A DNA stretch of 64,000 bases from Naasia sp. (GTDB taxonomy: Bacteria; Actinomycetota; Actinomycetes; Actinomycetales; Microbacteriaceae): NCBI GenBank assembly GCA_025463675.1, contig JAODAX010000045.1, positions 1-64,000 on the forward strand, read 5' to 3'. Both the position numbers and the translations under genes were made by a program. The notes beneath the pieces are model-generated. The model searched no databases. It was not told the DNA's origin and saw nothing but the letters and a program-made list of their open reading frames with translations. Shown here one piece after another: positions 41,648 through 51,087 of this stretch. How positions within the stretch are numbered: the first letter of the stretch is position 1; each line of letters opens with the position of its first letter.

Positions 41648-42487
41648 TCAGCGGGAGCTGTCCAGCAGGGCGTCCTCTTCGTCGGCGTCGGAGCGCCGCC
41701 GGGCGCTGCGGGCGGCTCGCTTGGCGGCACGGGCCTGCTCGCCCGGATCATCGGCGTTCCGATGCCGCCGCTCCTCCCGGATCGCGAACGCGAGGCCGGC
41801 GAAGCCGATCAGCGCGAACGCGGCCCACTGGAAGGCGTAGGACAGGTGGGGGCCCTCGTCGATCGCCGGCCGGATCGCGGGGAGCGGCCGCGCCTGGGTG
41901 GGCTCGGGCGACTCGGTGTCGAGCAGACCGTACGCGTCGTAGAGCTCCTCGCCGGTGATCCGCTCCACCTCGGGCAGGTGGATCGAGGCGAGCACCCCGC
42001 TCTCGCTCGTCGAGCCGGCGACGTTCGGCTCGCCCGGCTTCAGGCGCACCACGATGCTCACCGTCCCCGCCGGCGCCGCGGGCACGTCGACGGGCGCGGC
42101 GGCCGTCTCACCGATCGGTAGCCAGCCCCGGTCGACGAGGAGGCGTCCACCGGCGTCGCTCAGGAACGGCACGAGCACCTCGAAACCGGGGATGCCGCCG
42201 CGGGGACGGTTGCGGACGAGCAGGGTGTCCTCGGTCGCGTATTCCCCGGTGAGCACCACGGGTGTCCACTTGTCGTCCTCGGCCATCGTGCCGTCGCCCC
42301 GCAGAACGTCGCCCAGGGGAACGGCGCGCGCGTCGTAGTTCGCCAGGATGCGGCCGAGCTCCGCGACCTTCTCGGCCCGCCGCGCCAACTGCCAGTTGGC
42401 GAGCCCCGCGCAGGCGATCGCGAACACGACGGCGAGGAGGAAATACCGCATCCAGCGCGCCGAGAGCAGGAAACGCCAGCGGCTCAC
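41648..42487 (-). CDS. SURF1 family protein
   Basis: ACAGLANWQLARRAEKVAEL ... LLVDRGWLPIG ... YAFQWAAFALIGF; GTG start. Confidence 0.9.
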   Translation of the reverse strand: MSRWRFLLSARWMRYFLLAVVFAIACAGLANWQLARRAEKVAELGRILANYDARAVPLGDVLRGDGTMAEDDKWTPVVLTGEYATEDTLLVRNRPRGGIPGFEVLVPFLSDAGGRLLVDRGWLPIGETAAAPVDVPAAPAGTVSIVVRLKPGEPNVAGSTSESGVLASIHLPEVERITGEELYDAYGLLDTESPEPTQARPLPAIRPAIDEGPHLSYAFQWAAFALIGFAGLAFAIREERRHRNADDPGEQARAAKRAARSARRRSDADEEDALLDSSR

Positions 42488-42690
42488 GCGGTCGCCTCGG
42501 GCAGCCCGATGACCCGCACCGGGAAGTCGCGGGCGGCGAGGTAGTCGCGGAGGTAGCCGACGTGGTCGTCGCAGGCGAGCCAGAGCTTGCGTTTGCTCTC
42601 GTCGTGGATGCGCGGGTTGCGCCACTCGACCGCGCCCGTGGCGGTGCTGCTGCAGCCGGCGCGCGAGCAGACGAGCTGCCCGTCGCTCAC
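42484..42690 (-). CDS. Conserved small Cys/His protein, hypothetical
   Basis: MSDGQLVCSRAGCSSTATGAVEWRNPRIHDESKRKLWLACDDHVGYLRDYLAARDFPVRVIGLPEATA; 4-nt coupled with both neighbours. Confidence 0.75.
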   Translation of the reverse strand: MSDGQLVCSRAGCSSTATGAVEWRNPRIHDESKRKLWLACDDHVGYLRDYLAARDFPVRVIGLPEATA

Positions 42691-42992
42691 GGCGCGTCGC
42701 CGGGGCGCGGCTGCGGCGGAAGCAGGACGGGCACGATCGCCTCCGGGCGCAGCACGGTGGGCGCTGCCTGCGGCTTGGCTCCGACATTCGCGATCACGAC
42801 CGCGAAGTAGGGCAGCAGCACCGCGGCGACGACCATGAAGAGCACCCACCAGCCGCTCACGAACAGGAGCGAGGCGACACAGAGGGTGCGGATACCCATC
42901 GCGACCGTGTACTTGAGCATGCGAGCACGACGCTCCTCCTCGGGTGAGGCCGGAAGCGTGGTGATTGACTGCGACGGGCGACGCGTGCTCAT
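42687..42992 (-). CDS. DUF3099 domain-containing membrane protein
   Basis: Two-TM small protein STRRPSQSITTLPASPEEERRARMLKYTVAMGIRTLCVASLLF. Confidence 0.82.
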   Translation of the reverse strand: MSTRRPSQSITTLPASPEEERRARMLKYTVAMGIRTLCVASLLFVSGWWVLFMVVAAVLLPYFAVVIANVGAKPQAAPTVLRPEAIVPVLLPPQPRPGDAP

Positions 42993-43072
42993 GGACGGAT
43001 CAACCCTACGCCGGGAACGCTGGGAGGACGGCCGTAGGCTGAAGAGGATCGACCCCGACGGAAGGACCCCGC

Positions 43073-43783
43073 GTGACCGCTCGCACCGTGCTCGTGACCG
43101 GAGGAAACCGGGGGATCGGCTACGCCATCGCGCAGGAGTTCGTGCGCCGCGGGCACCGCGTCGCGGTCACTTCGCGCTCCGGCACCGGTGGCCCCGCGGG
43201 CGCGCTGACCGTGGCCGCCGACGTCACCGACTCGGCGAGCGTCGACGCCGCGTTCACCGAGGTCGAGCTGGTGTTGGGGCCGGTCGAGGTGGTCGTGGCG
43301 AACGCGGGCATCACCCGGGACACGCTCGTGCTGCGGATGACCGAGGAGGACTTCACCGAGGTCGTCGACACCAACCTCACCGGCGCCTTCCGGGTCGTGA
43401 AGCGCGCGTCGAAGGGCATGCTCAAGGCCCGCTTCGGCCGGGTGGTGCTCATCTCGAGCGTCGTCGGCCTGTACGGCGGCGCCGGCCAGGTCAACTACTC
43501 CTCGTCGAAGGCGGCGCTCGTCGGCATGGCGCGCTCGCTCACTCGCGAGCTGGGCGCCCGCGGCATCACCGCCAACGTGGTCGCGCCCGGCTTCATCGAG
43601 ACGGAGATGACCGCGGCCCTGCCCGCCGAGCAGCAGGCCGAGTACAAGAAGGCGATCCCCGCCGGCCGGTTCGCGTCCGCCGCCGAGGTCGCCGGAGTCG
43701 TCGCCTGGATCGCCTCCGACGAGGCCGCATACATCTCGGGCGCCGTCATCCCGGTCGACGGCGGCCTGGGCATGGGCCACTAG
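43073..43783 (+). CDS. fabG: 3-oxoacyl-[ACP] reductase (SDR)
   Basis: VLVTGGNRGIGYAIAQEF ... YSSSKAALVGMARSLTRELG. Confidence 0.92.
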   Translation: MTARTVLVTGGNRGIGYAIAQEFVRRGHRVAVTSRSGTGGPAGALTVAADVTDSASVDAAFTEVELVLGPVEVVVANAGITRDTLVLRMTEEDFTEVVDTNLTGAFRVVKRASKGMLKARFGRVVLISSVVGLYGGAGQVNYSSSKAALVGMARSLTRELGARGITANVVAPGFIETEMTAALPAEQQAEYKKAIPAGRFASAAEVAGVVAWIASDEAAYISGAVIPVDGGLGMGH

Positions 43784-43794
43784 GGCGTTCCAGG

Positions 43795-45309
43795 TCAGCG
43801 TCGCCGACGGTGCACCGACTGCGGCGTGAGATAGGCGTTCAAACCCTCGACACCGTACTCGACGCCGAGCCCCGAGTCGTGCCGGCCTCCGAACGGGGCG
43901 GAGTGATTCGAGGCGAAGAAATTGATGCCGATCGAACCGGTGTCGATTCGGCGTGCGACGCGGAATGCGGCGTCCTCGTCGTCGCCGAAGACGATGCCGC
44001 CGAGTCCGAACGGCGTGTCGTTGGCAAGCTCGACCGCCTCGTCGACGCCGTCGTAGCGAGTGATGCCGAGCACCGGACCGAAGATCTCCTCGCGGGCGAT
44101 GCGCATGTCCGCGGTCACGTCGACGAAGACCGTCGGCGAGACGTAGGAGCCGGAAGGAAATGGCGGCGGGACATCGCCGCCCACGATGGCTCGGGCTCCC
44201 TCGTCGAGTCCGGATCGGATGTAGTTCTGCACTATCCGCTTCTGCGCCTCGGACGCGACAGGGCCGAAGACCGTGTCGGGGTCGAGCGGGTCGCCTACTC
44301 GCGCCGCCGATACGGTCGCAGCGACCATCTCCACGACCTCGTCGTAGCGCTCCGACGGGGCGAGAAGGCGCGAGGCGGTGTAGCAGGTCTGGCCGCTGTT
44401 GCGCATACAGCTGCGCAACAGCACGGAACTCATCGCCGCGAGGTCGGTGTCCGGCAACACGATTGCGGCGGATTTGCCTCCCAGCTCCAACGTCACCGGC
44501 CGCAGGAGTCCGCCGCACGTAGCGGCGATGCGGCGGCCTACCGGCGTCGAACCCGTGAACGCCACCTTGTCGATGTCCGGGTGCCGGACGAGCGCATCCC
44601 CGGTCTCAGCCCCTCCGGTGACGACGTTGATCACGCCGTCCGGGATGCCGGCCTCGGAGGCCGCGTCGGCGATGAATCGGATGGACAGTGGCGTGGTCGG
44701 AGCGGGCTTGATGACGACGGTGCATCCCGCCATGAGGGCCGGCGCGAGCTTGACCAGGACCAGGTTGATGGGGAAGTTCCAGGGCGCGATCAGAGCGCAC
44801 ACGCCGACAGGGTCGAGTCGCACCACGCTCTCGCTGGCGGAGCCGTCCGCGAAGGGGCGGACGTCGAGGCGTTCCAGGTAGTCGGCGTAGCCGGCGAAGT
44901 GCCGCAGGATGGCTGCCCCGTTGCCGGCGGCACGGGAGGTCTCCGCGACGGGCGACCCGTTTTCGAGCGTGTTGGTCAGCGATAGTGCGTCCGCGCGGGC
45001 TTCCAACGCGTCAGCGAGGCGCAGGATCCGATTCGCCCGCTCTGACGGCGCCAGCGCACGCCAGCCGGGTAGCGCTGCGCGTGCGGCGCCAACCGCGGCA
45101 TCGATGTCCGCGGTCGAGGCGACCGGCGCGGCACCCCACGATTCTCCGGTCGCGGGGTCGACGACCTCGATCAGATCGGTGGACGATGCGGCACGCCACT
45201 GACCGTCGATGAAGAGATCCCCGACGCGCGTGTATGGCAGCCCGCGCGCCACGTCGTGGTGTGCGCGCGCGAAGGCGGAGTCGGCTGGCCGGGACGTGGG
45301 GAAGGTCAT
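43795..45309 (-). CDS. Aldehyde dehydrogenase family protein
   Basis: APWNFPINLVLVKLAPALMAGCTVVIKPAPTTP ... TLELGGKSAAIVLPD ... RNSGQTCYTASRLL. Confidence 0.94.
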   Translation of the reverse strand: MTFPTSRPADSAFARAHHDVARGLPYTRVGDLFIDGQWRAASSTDLIEVVDPATGESWGAAPVASTADIDAAVGAARAALPGWRALAPSERANRILRLADALEARADALSLTNTLENGSPVAETSRAAGNGAAILRHFAGYADYLERLDVRPFADGSASESVVRLDPVGVCALIAPWNFPINLVLVKLAPALMAGCTVVIKPAPTTPLSIRFIADAASEAGIPDGVINVVTGGAETGDALVRHPDIDKVAFTGSTPVGRRIAATCGGLLRPVTLELGGKSAAIVLPDTDLAAMSSVLLRSCMRNSGQTCYTASRLLAPSERYDEVVEMVAATVSAARVGDPLDPDTVFGPVASEAQKRIVQNYIRSGLDEGARAIVGGDVPPPFPSGSYVSPTVFVDVTADMRIAREEIFGPVLGITRYDGVDEAVELANDTPFGLGGIVFGDDEDAAFRVARRIDTGSIGINFFASNHSAPFGGRHDSGLGVEYGVEGLNAYLTPQSVHRRRR

Positions 45310-47330
45310 CGGGGCTCCTTCTCGGCGACGCCGGCACTTCGATCGAGTTCGATGCGGAACTGCGCGGCCCTGGCGGCGAACCAGGCGATCGACTCAGGTT
45401 TCGATACAGCACCGAGATTGACCGCCTGATCGAGCGAATGACCTGAGAAGAGCCGTTTCACCGGCACTTCCAATTTCTTGTTCGCATGGTGTGCGGGAAT
45501 TGCCGGAACGGCGACTATCTCGTCAGGGACGTGCCTCGTGCTCGTCTGCGCACGGATTACAGAGGCGATCCGAGCCGACAGTCCGTCGTCGAGCGTTGCT
45601 CCTTCCACAAGGTGGACGAAGAGCGGCATGTAGTAGGAGCCGCCCGGAAGCTCCACACCGATCACCAGAGCGTCGACGACCTCCGGAACGTGCCTCAGTG
45701 CGGCGTAGACATCAGCCGGGCCGATCCGCACGCCCTGCCGGTTCAGTGTCGCATCCGACCTGCCGTGCACGATGAACTCGCCGCGAGGGGTTTCGGTGAT
45801 CCAGTCGCCTTGGGTCCAGACACCGGGGAACCGGTCGAAATAGGTGGAACGGTGCTTCTCCCCGTCCGCATCGCCCCACAGGAAGAGCGGCATGGAGGGC
45901 ATCGGCCGACGGACGACGAGATCCCCGACCCCGCCGACCGTTCGGGTGCCGTCCTCACCCCAGCACTCCACGGCCACGCCGAGGAGCGGTCCCTGGAGCA
46001 GGCCCGCACGAACCGGCTCGAGGGGGTTCGAGCCGATGAACCCGCTGCAGATGTCGGTCCCTCCCGTGTCGGAGCCGAGGTGCACGTCCGCCTTCACGTC
46101 GCTATGCACCCACAGCCAGGTCGACACCGGCAATGGGGATCCGGTCGAGAGGATCGAGCGCAACGCAGTCAGGTCGAACAGGCTCCGGGGGCTGACCCCC
46201 GACTGTTCCACCTGTTGGAGGTAGGCGGCGCCGGTTCCGAACATGCTCGCTCGCGTCTGGGCAAGGATGTGGAATTGGCGGTCGGCGGCCCTGAAGGTGG
46301 GCGAACCGGCATATGTCACCACCGATGCGCCGGCTGCCATGTTGGAGACGAGGGTGTTCCACACCATCCAGCTGGTATTGGCGGCGACGTAGTAGAGATC
46401 TCCACGGCCCATATCCTGATTGAGACCGGTGCCCTTGACAGATTCGAGGAGAATGCCGCCGTGTCCGTGCACGATTCCCTTGGGCGCCCCCGTCGTGCCC
46501 GAGGAGAAGAGGACCCAGAGCGGATGGGCGAAGGGCACCCGCTCGAAGGTGGGCTCGACTCCGACGCGGAGGATCTCACCGAAGGAGGCTCGGGCACGGC
46601 TGGCGGTGTCCGACCCATACCGTTCTCCGACGCTTGCGGTGGCCTCCAGACCCGGCAGGCCCGCCTCGATCTCGCCGAGTCTCTCCGTCACGTCGAACGG
46701 CTTGCCGTTGTACACGTATTCCTCGACGGCTATCAGAATCCGCGGCTCCAGCTGGCGCAGGCGCCCGAGCGTCGCCGCCGCTGAGAGCTCGGGGGAGTTG
46801 AGTGTCCACACCGCGCTGATCGCTGCGGTCGCAAGGGGTCCGACGATCGCTTCCGGCACATTCGGCAGCACCGCTGCCACCCGGTCGCCCCGCTGGACGC
46901 CCCGCTCGCGGAGCCACAGTGCACAGGCGCCGACCATCTTCGCCAGCTCCGCCCAGGAGATCCCGCGTTCGACGTCATCCTCGGTAATCGCCAGAACGGC
47001 CGTCTCGTCCTGTAGACACGGATCGGACGCCGGGCGCAGCACATTTTCGGCGGAGTTCAGCCTCGCGTCGGGGAACCACACCGCTCCGGGCAGAGCTTCC
47101 ACCGCGAGGGCAGGGCCGTCCCATCCGTCGCCCAGCAGGTCGAAGTACTCAGTGACGGATACCCAGAACAGGGACAGATCCTCGACGGACCAGCGCCAGA
47201 GCTCGCGGTAGGAGCCGAGGTCAACACCGTGATGGTCCGGAACCCAGCGCATGAAGCCGATCACGCGCGAACCGGCCATGCCGGATTCGGTCGGCTCCCA
47301 CGTGACGGGAGCCGTCGACTCAACTGTCAC
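45306..47330 (-). CDS. Acetoacetate--CoA ligase-like acyl-CoA synthetase
   Basis: FMRWVPDHHGVDLGSYRELWRWSVEDLSLFW ... LFSSGTTGAPKGIVHGHGG; architecture of acetoacetyl-CoA synthetase. Confidence 0.88.
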   Translation of the reverse strand: MTVESTAPVTWEPTESGMAGSRVIGFMRWVPDHHGVDLGSYRELWRWSVEDLSLFWVSVTEYFDLLGDGWDGPALAVEALPGAVWFPDARLNSAENVLRPASDPCLQDETAVLAITEDDVERGISWAELAKMVGACALWLRERGVQRGDRVAAVLPNVPEAIVGPLATAAISAVWTLNSPELSAAATLGRLRQLEPRILIAVEEYVYNGKPFDVTERLGEIEAGLPGLEATASVGERYGSDTASRARASFGEILRVGVEPTFERVPFAHPLWVLFSSGTTGAPKGIVHGHGGILLESVKGTGLNQDMGRGDLYYVAANTSWMVWNTLVSNMAAGASVVTYAGSPTFRAADRQFHILAQTRASMFGTGAAYLQQVEQSGVSPRSLFDLTALRSILSTGSPLPVSTWLWVHSDVKADVHLGSDTGGTDICSGFIGSNPLEPVRAGLLQGPLLGVAVECWGEDGTRTVGGVGDLVVRRPMPSMPLFLWGDADGEKHRSTYFDRFPGVWTQGDWITETPRGEFIVHGRSDATLNRQGVRIGPADVYAALRHVPEVVDALVIGVELPGGSYYMPLFVHLVEGATLDDGLSARIASVIRAQTSTRHVPDEIVAVPAIPAHHANKKLEVPVKRLFSGHSLDQAVNLGAVSKPESIAWFAARAAQFRIELDRSAGVAEKEPR

Positions 47331-48864
47331 CGGAGGTCCTCGCCCGAGCGCCCTGCGATGCCGGGCGGACAAGACTGACTTCGTCCCCGCCGACCCTCAC
47401 CCGCAGGGAGGTCCAGTTCGGCAAGCGACCTGTTGCATCGAGGAAGTCTGCCGCCGTCCGCACGACCGTGCGCGGCTGCCATCGGGGCGCTGAAGCGGAA
47501 GAGCGGACGGACTCGAGCACGTCTTCGGCCATGACGAGGCGAAGGAGGAGTTCCTCCTCCTCGAGAGTGCGGCCGAGCCGCTTCGCGAAGTCGGTGTGCA
47601 GCTCGTCGAGGGTTCGCGGGTCACGGGTCTCCCGCAGTTCGCGCGTTCGTGGGAGCGAGTCCACCCTTTCGATGACCTCGGGCGCGATCGGTCCCAGGGG
47701 TTTCCCAAAATGCCCGAGCACGAATCGCACGACTTCGTCGGGCAGTCGGGAGTATCGCTCGTGTCCGCTCCGCTGTGACACCACGTTCATCAGCGCCTGA
47801 CTGCCGACGAACTGGCTGAACGGGGTCACCATGATCGGATACCCCAACTCCGCTCGCACCGTGCCCACCTCCTCGATGACAGCGGGCAACAGGTCGGTCA
47901 TCTTCAACTCCCCGAGCTGACGCTGGAGCGTGCCCATCATGCCTCCGGGCACCTGGTGCACGTGGGGGCGAACGTCGAACGGCATGACCGGACCGGGGGC
48001 CAGGCCCTGCTCACGGGCGAGCGCGTCGAGAACCGCGGTGGCGTCCCGCAGGGCGTCCCGATCGAGATTCGTCGAGATCCGTGCGGCGTCGAGATTCTGG
48101 AGCGTGGCCTCGAGCTGCGGCTGCGCCGTTCCGTTCGAAAGCGGTCCAATTCCGGTGTGCACGGCGTCCACCCCGAGTTCCACGGCGCGCTGATACACGA
48201 GTGGAGCTTCGCCGGTTGTGCAGTGCCCATGCAGTTCGAGCGGCTTGCCCACGACCGCTTCGCGCAACGCGCGAATGAGATCTGACGCGCGCTCCACCGT
48301 GAGCAGGCCACCTGGGTCTTTGAGGTAGACGGCATCGATGCTCGCGTCGGCAGCAAAGGCACTGGCGGCCTCCACGTATGCCCCGTCGGTGTGAACCGGA
48401 GACTCCGTGAAGGTGGTGGCAGCGACGACGATCTCGAAGCCCTCCTCCTTCGCCCAGCGAGCGACGGTCCTCGCCGAGGAGACATCGTTCATCGGATCCG
48501 CGATCTGGAGCCGGCGAAGACCGTGCCTGGCCATGAGGCGAAGCGACATGCGCATGACGGTCTCGGACGCGCGCTCCCAGGACATGAACCGCATCCCGGT
48601 GCTGATCGCGGACAGCGGGGTCCGCGGGGCGGCCACCCGTGCTCGGGAGATCCGCTCCCACGGGTCCTCGCCATGGGCTTTCGCTCCCATCAGCAGGTTC
48701 GTGGAGCTCGTGAAGTCGATGGCGGACAGGCCGACTCGGTCGATCGCCTCCAGTGCGGTTTCGGCCATCCCCGTCGTTATGCCGACCGCTCCCCACAGGG
48801 ACTGGTTGCCGTCGCGCAGACTGGTATCGACGAATCCCAACGATGCGGTGCATGCCTGTGCCAT
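47320..48864 (-). CDS. OadA/PycB-like biotin-dependent carboxyltransferase (HMGL-like + PYC_OADA), atypical
   Basis: FVDTSLRDGNQSLWGAV ... VYLKDPGGLLTVERASDLIRAL ... LELHGHCTTGEAP ... VHQVPGGMMGTLQRQLGE. Confidence 0.85.
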   Translation of the reverse strand: MAQACTASLGFVDTSLRDGNQSLWGAVGITTGMAETALEAIDRVGLSAIDFTSSTNLLMGAKAHGEDPWERISRARVAAPRTPLSAISTGMRFMSWERASETVMRMSLRLMARHGLRRLQIADPMNDVSSARTVARWAKEEGFEIVVAATTFTESPVHTDGAYVEAASAFAADASIDAVYLKDPGGLLTVERASDLIRALREAVVGKPLELHGHCTTGEAPLVYQRAVELGVDAVHTGIGPLSNGTAQPQLEATLQNLDAARISTNLDRDALRDATAVLDALAREQGLAPGPVMPFDVRPHVHQVPGGMMGTLQRQLGELKMTDLLPAVIEEVGTVRAELGYPIMVTPFSQFVGSQALMNVVSQRSGHERYSRLPDEVVRFVLGHFGKPLGPIAPEVIERVDSLPRTRELRETRDPRTLDELHTDFAKRLGRTLEEEELLLRLVMAEDVLESVRSSASAPRWQPRTVVRTAADFLDATGRLPNWTSLRVRVGGDEVSLVRPASQGARARTSGDS

Positions 48865-48865
48865 C

Positions 48866-50248
48866 TCAGCCTTCCTCTGCGACGCGGTCCCGCGCCTCCC
48901 ACATCTCACCGAACCACGTCGTCGTGACGGCGCCAGCGACGAAGTCAGCGTGGTCGAGGACTGCGTCGAAGACCGGCAAGGTGGTCGAGACGCCGTCGAC
49001 CCGCGTCCGTTGGACGGCCGAGCGCAGCGCAGCGACAGCGTGAGGCCGGTCCGACGCTCGCACGATCAGCTTCGCCATGAGGGAGTCGTAGAATGGCGGG
49101 ATTTCGTCCCCCGATTCGACGTGCGTGTCGACGCGGATCCCCGGGCCACGGGGAAAGTCGACGAGATGCAGGCGGCCAGGCGACGGCAGGAACCCACGTG
49201 CAGGGTCCTCGGCGTTGACACGCACCTCGATCGCGACAGCCGGCGGCACAGGATCCACATCGGGCAGCTCGGGATCTCTGCCCAAAGCGAGAAGCAGCTG
49301 CGCAGCGACAAGATCCACGCCGTAGGCCTCTTCCGTGACCGGGTGCTCCACCTGGATTCGGGCGTTCATCTCGAGGAAGACGATGTCCGAGCTCCGCGTG
49401 TCGATGAGGAACTCCACAGTGCCCGCCCCCCGGTATCCGAGCTCCCGGACGAGGGCACGCGACGAGTCGTGTAGCAGTCGGCGGCGCCCCTCGTCGATGG
49501 CGGGCGCGGGGCATTCCTCGATGAGCTTCTGATGGCGACGTTGCACCGAGCAGTCGCGATCGCCGAAGACCTGGACGCCACCCTTCCCGTCGCCGAACAC
49601 CTGGACCTCGACATGCCGCGCTGCGCCATAGAACCGCTCCGCATAGAGTGCGCCATTGCCGAACGCTGCCTGTGCTTCTGCTTCGGCTTCGCCGACCAGA
49701 GCCAGGAGTTCGTCTTCGTCGCGGGCGAGCCGGATACCGCGCCCCCCACCGCCGTACACCGCCTTGACCAGCAGCGGGAACCCGACTGATCGGCCACGCC
49801 GGATCACATCCTGGGCATCGGCGGCATCGGGCAGGGACTCCGCTCGCGCGACGGGCACGCCCGCCCGCACCGCCACCGCCCGCGCACTCGACTTGTCCCC
49901 GATGGCTCGCAGCGTCTCCGGCCGCGGTCCCGCGAACGCGATCCCTTCCTCCTCGAGCAGCTCACACAGACGAGGCTGCTCGCTCAGGAATCCATAGCCG
50001 GGATGCACCACGTCGGCACCGCTCTGAATGGCAGCCTGGGCGATCAGCTCGGGCACCAGGTAGGAGGCGTTGGCCGCGCTCGGCCCGATCACCACAGTCC
50101 GATCGGCCCGGCGAGCTGCGAGTGTCCTCCGGTCGGCGACGCTGACTCCGACGACGGCCTCCGCCCCGATTCGGTGGGCGGCCTCGACGATGCGGACCGC
50201 GATCTCCCCGCGGTTCGCGACGAATACGACCGGCCGTTCGGCGCTCAC
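48866..50248 (-). CDS. Biotin carboxylase subunit (AccC-like)
   Basis: VFVANRGEIAVRIVEAAHRIGAEAVVGVS ... VVHPGYGFLSEQP ... FLEMNARIQVEHPVTEE. Confidence 0.95.
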   Translation of the reverse strand: MSAERPVVFVANRGEIAVRIVEAAHRIGAEAVVGVSVADRRTLAARRADRTVVIGPSAANASYLVPELIAQAAIQSGADVVHPGYGFLSEQPRLCELLEEEGIAFAGPRPETLRAIGDKSSARAVAVRAGVPVARAESLPDAADAQDVIRRGRSVGFPLLVKAVYGGGGRGIRLARDEDELLALVGEAEAEAQAAFGNGALYAERFYGAARHVEVQVFGDGKGGVQVFGDRDCSVQRRHQKLIEECPAPAIDEGRRRLLHDSSRALVRELGYRGAGTVEFLIDTRSSDIVFLEMNARIQVEHPVTEEAYGVDLVAAQLLLALGRDPELPDVDPVPPAVAIEVRVNAEDPARGFLPSPGRLHLVDFPRGPGIRVDTHVESGDEIPPFYDSLMAKLIVRASDRPHAVAALRSAVQRTRVDGVSTTLPVFDAVLDHADFVAGAVTTTWFGEMWEARDRVAEEG

Positions 50249-50727
50249 AGCGCTTCGTCGATGTACGCCAGCGGTTGGCCGAACTCGACCGCCTGACCAT
50301 CGGCGACGGCGAACCCCAGCAGCCGGCCCGAGACGCCAGCCGTGACCGGATTCATCATCTTCATCATCTCTATGATTCCGATCGTTCGGTCGGCGTCCAC
50401 ATCGTCGCCTTCCACCGCGAAAGGGTCCGCACCGGGCGACGATGCACGGTAGAAGACTCCGATGATCGGGGCGGGAACGGGTGTGCCCGGCGACGGAAGG
50501 ACCGCGTCCGCGCCGGCTGCCACGGGTGCCGACGCACCGGCTGGCGAGGCTGCGGGACTCGGGACGGGACGTGACGCTTCCGGTCGCGAGCCCGTCAACG
50601 GGCCGCCCTTGGAGACTTCGACGGTGACGTCCCCGAACCGGATCGACGCCTCCGTAAGCTCGCCGTCGTCGAGCAGCGAGACCAGCCGAAGAATCTGGTC
50701 CCAGGTCACCGGCTCAGCGTCGCTCAC
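50245..50727 (-). CDS. Biotin carboxyl carrier protein
   Basis: C-terminal IIEMMKMMNPVTAGVSGRLLGFAVADGQAVEFGQPLAYID with MKM biotinylation site; GTG start. Confidence 0.92.
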   Translation of the reverse strand: MSDAEPVTWDQILRLVSLLDDGELTEASIRFGDVTVEVSKGGPLTGSRPEASRPVPSPAASPAGASAPVAAGADAVLPSPGTPVPAPIIGVFYRASSPGADPFAVEGDDVDADRTIGIIEMMKMMNPVTAGVSGRLLGFAVADGQAVEFGQPLAYIDEAL

Positions 50728-50840
50728 GGCTGCGGTCCCGCTGCATAACGCGCGTCGCGCAGTGCGATCGTCAGCTCGCGCACGACGACTGCCGAAACCA
50801 CGCGCACTCGCGTCGGTCTGGGGATGAATTCAATCGACAT
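50724..50840 (-). CDS. Small 38-aa ORF translationally coupled to the BCCP gene
   Basis: MSIEFIPRPTRVRVVSAVVVRELTIALRDARYAAGPQP*; gaggaa Shine-Dalgarno-like sequence upstream, GTGA overlap with the BCCP start. Confidence 0.55.
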   Translation of the reverse strand: MSIEFIPRPTRVRVVSAVVVRELTIALRDARYAAGPQP

Positions 50841-51087
50841 AGGTCGCTTCCTCGCGGAGTTGGGCGGCGATACATCGAGTGTGCACCGCCGCGACTTCGG
50901 AACCATGTGCGCGGATCCACTGAGTGGGGCCGATTTCATTCTGCGTATTCGACCGCCGCCCGTTCCCGGTCGGGGGGCCGAGTTCTCCGATTTCTCGATG
51001 CCGCCCAGTAGCGCAAGCCGCACAATCATCGGGGAGCCTCCGACACACTGTCTCACACGGGAAAACGCCTATCCGGAAGGTCTCGCA
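50841..51087. promoter_or_regulatory. Divergent promoter / probable IclR-regulator target region
   Basis: Intergenic region between divergent operons; contains an 11-bp palindrome ccactgagtgg (50917-50927) and the direct repeat ccgatttc (50930, 50987). Confidence 0.4.

Noticed and set aside
50724-51056. 110-aa version of the small ORF (start at 51056)
   Set aside because: The N-terminal extension crosses the divergent promoter region; the internal ATG at 50840 has a good Shine-Dalgarno-like sequence, so the 38-aa form is preferred.
50824-51087. N-terminal extension of the HAD protein (ORF start 50824)
   Set aside because: Sequence before MVRTQLNKGTGPRLDQVKGIMFDVDG is not HAD-like; ATG 51088 has a ggaagg ribosome-binding site, so the extension is treated as non-coding.
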